The notes below the pieces were generated by a model, which was given only the letters and a program-made list of their open reading frames with translations, was not told where the DNA came from and searched no databases. From NCBI GenBank assembly GCA_029933395.1, contig JAOZOG010000032.1:1-5438 (forward strand): 5,438 nucleotides of DNA, written 5' to 3'. Source of the stretch: Sulfurovaceae bacterium. GTDB lineage: Bacteria; Campylobacterota; Campylobacteria; Campylobacterales; Sulfurovaceae. Positions 5,251 through 5,438 of this stretch are shown piece after piece. The translations under genes and the position numbers were made by a program. Positions within the stretch are counted from its first letter, which is position 1. Each line of letters starts with the position of its first letter.

Positions 5251-5438
5251 ATGCTTAAAAACATCACAAAAATTTTTGGTTCTGCAAATGATAGACTGGT
5301 CAAAAAATATCTCAAACGCGCCAAACTGATCAACGCACTCGAGCCAACTTATGAACCGATGAGCGACGAAGAGCTCCAGGCGGCCTTCAATGCACTCCGA
5401 CAGGAAGTGATCGAAGAAAAACGCACACTCGACGAAGC
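5251..5438 (+). CDS. secA: Preprotein translocase ATPase SecA, 5' part (runs off the right edge)
   Basis: SecA is the ATPase motor that pushes unfolded preproteins through the SecYEG channel at the inner membrane. The 62 complete codons seen here begin MLKNITKIFGSANDRLVKKY and continue with KLINALEPTYEPMSDEEL. This is the family's N-terminal helix and linker (FGxxNDRxxKxY, INxLEPxYxxxSDEEL) before the Walker A region, which lies outside the window. The start matches the usual SecA N-terminus. The gene is divergent from lolA, and 219 bases separate the two start codons. Its export role links it loosely to lolA, which acts after Sec-dependent export of lipoproteins. The gene continues beyond position 5438. 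Confidence 0.95.
   Translation, partial: MLKNITKIFGSANDRLVKKYLKRAKLINALEPTYEPMSDEELQAAFNALRQEVIEEKRTLDE

Overview
The window looks like the chromosome of a Campylobacterota (Epsilonproteobacteria) species of the Sulfurovum/Nitratifractor type. Three things support this. The cas9 product matches what I remember of Nitratifractor salsuginis Cas9 closely, from the first residues through the REC region. The divergent lolA/secA arrangement recalls Helicobacter (inference from memory). Most promoters have a good -10 box and little or no -35.

Layout, left to right. (1) 1-1317, minus strand: the N-terminal 438 codons of a compact type II-C Cas9. It contains RuvC-I, the bridge helix and most of REC, then about 20 residues that do not look like Cas9, then a TAA stop at the very left edge. 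RuvC-II, HNH, RuvC-III and the PAM-interacting domain are absent from this reading frame. (2) 1318-1508: a divergent promoter region, with a -10 box for cas9 and a perfect-consensus sigma-70 promoter for the tRNAs. (3) 1509-1694, plus strand: tRNA-Gln(UUG) and initiator tRNA-fMet(CAU), both with encoded CCA. (4) 1695-1869: an intergenic stretch between the tRNAs and galU, which converge on it, with an 11-bp direct repeat and a small hairpin. (5) 1870-5031, minus strand: a tight four-gene operon transcribed lolA, rmuC-like, arsC-like, galU, with junctions of 3 bp, 22 bp and a 1-base stop/start overlap. (6) 5032-5250: a divergent intergenic region with promoters for lolA and secA and a hairpin in the secA leader. 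(7) 5251 to the right edge, plus strand: the start of secA.

Functionally, right of position 1509 is housekeeping: translation (tRNA-Gln, tRNA-fMet), protein export (SecA), lipoprotein trafficking (LolA), an ArsC-fold thiol reductase and UDP-glucose synthesis (GalU). The accessory part is the broken cas9. No CRISPR array, cas1, cas2 or recognisable tracrRNA is visible. Two observations deserve attention. The cas9 ORF ends where the Cas9 homology ends, which suggests disruption by an insertion or rearrangement or, less likely, a nuclease-less mini-Cas9. The rmuC-like protein keeps the RmuC layout but has lost the catalytic lysine of the nuclease motif. I found no convincing evidence of a wholly new multi-gene system here.
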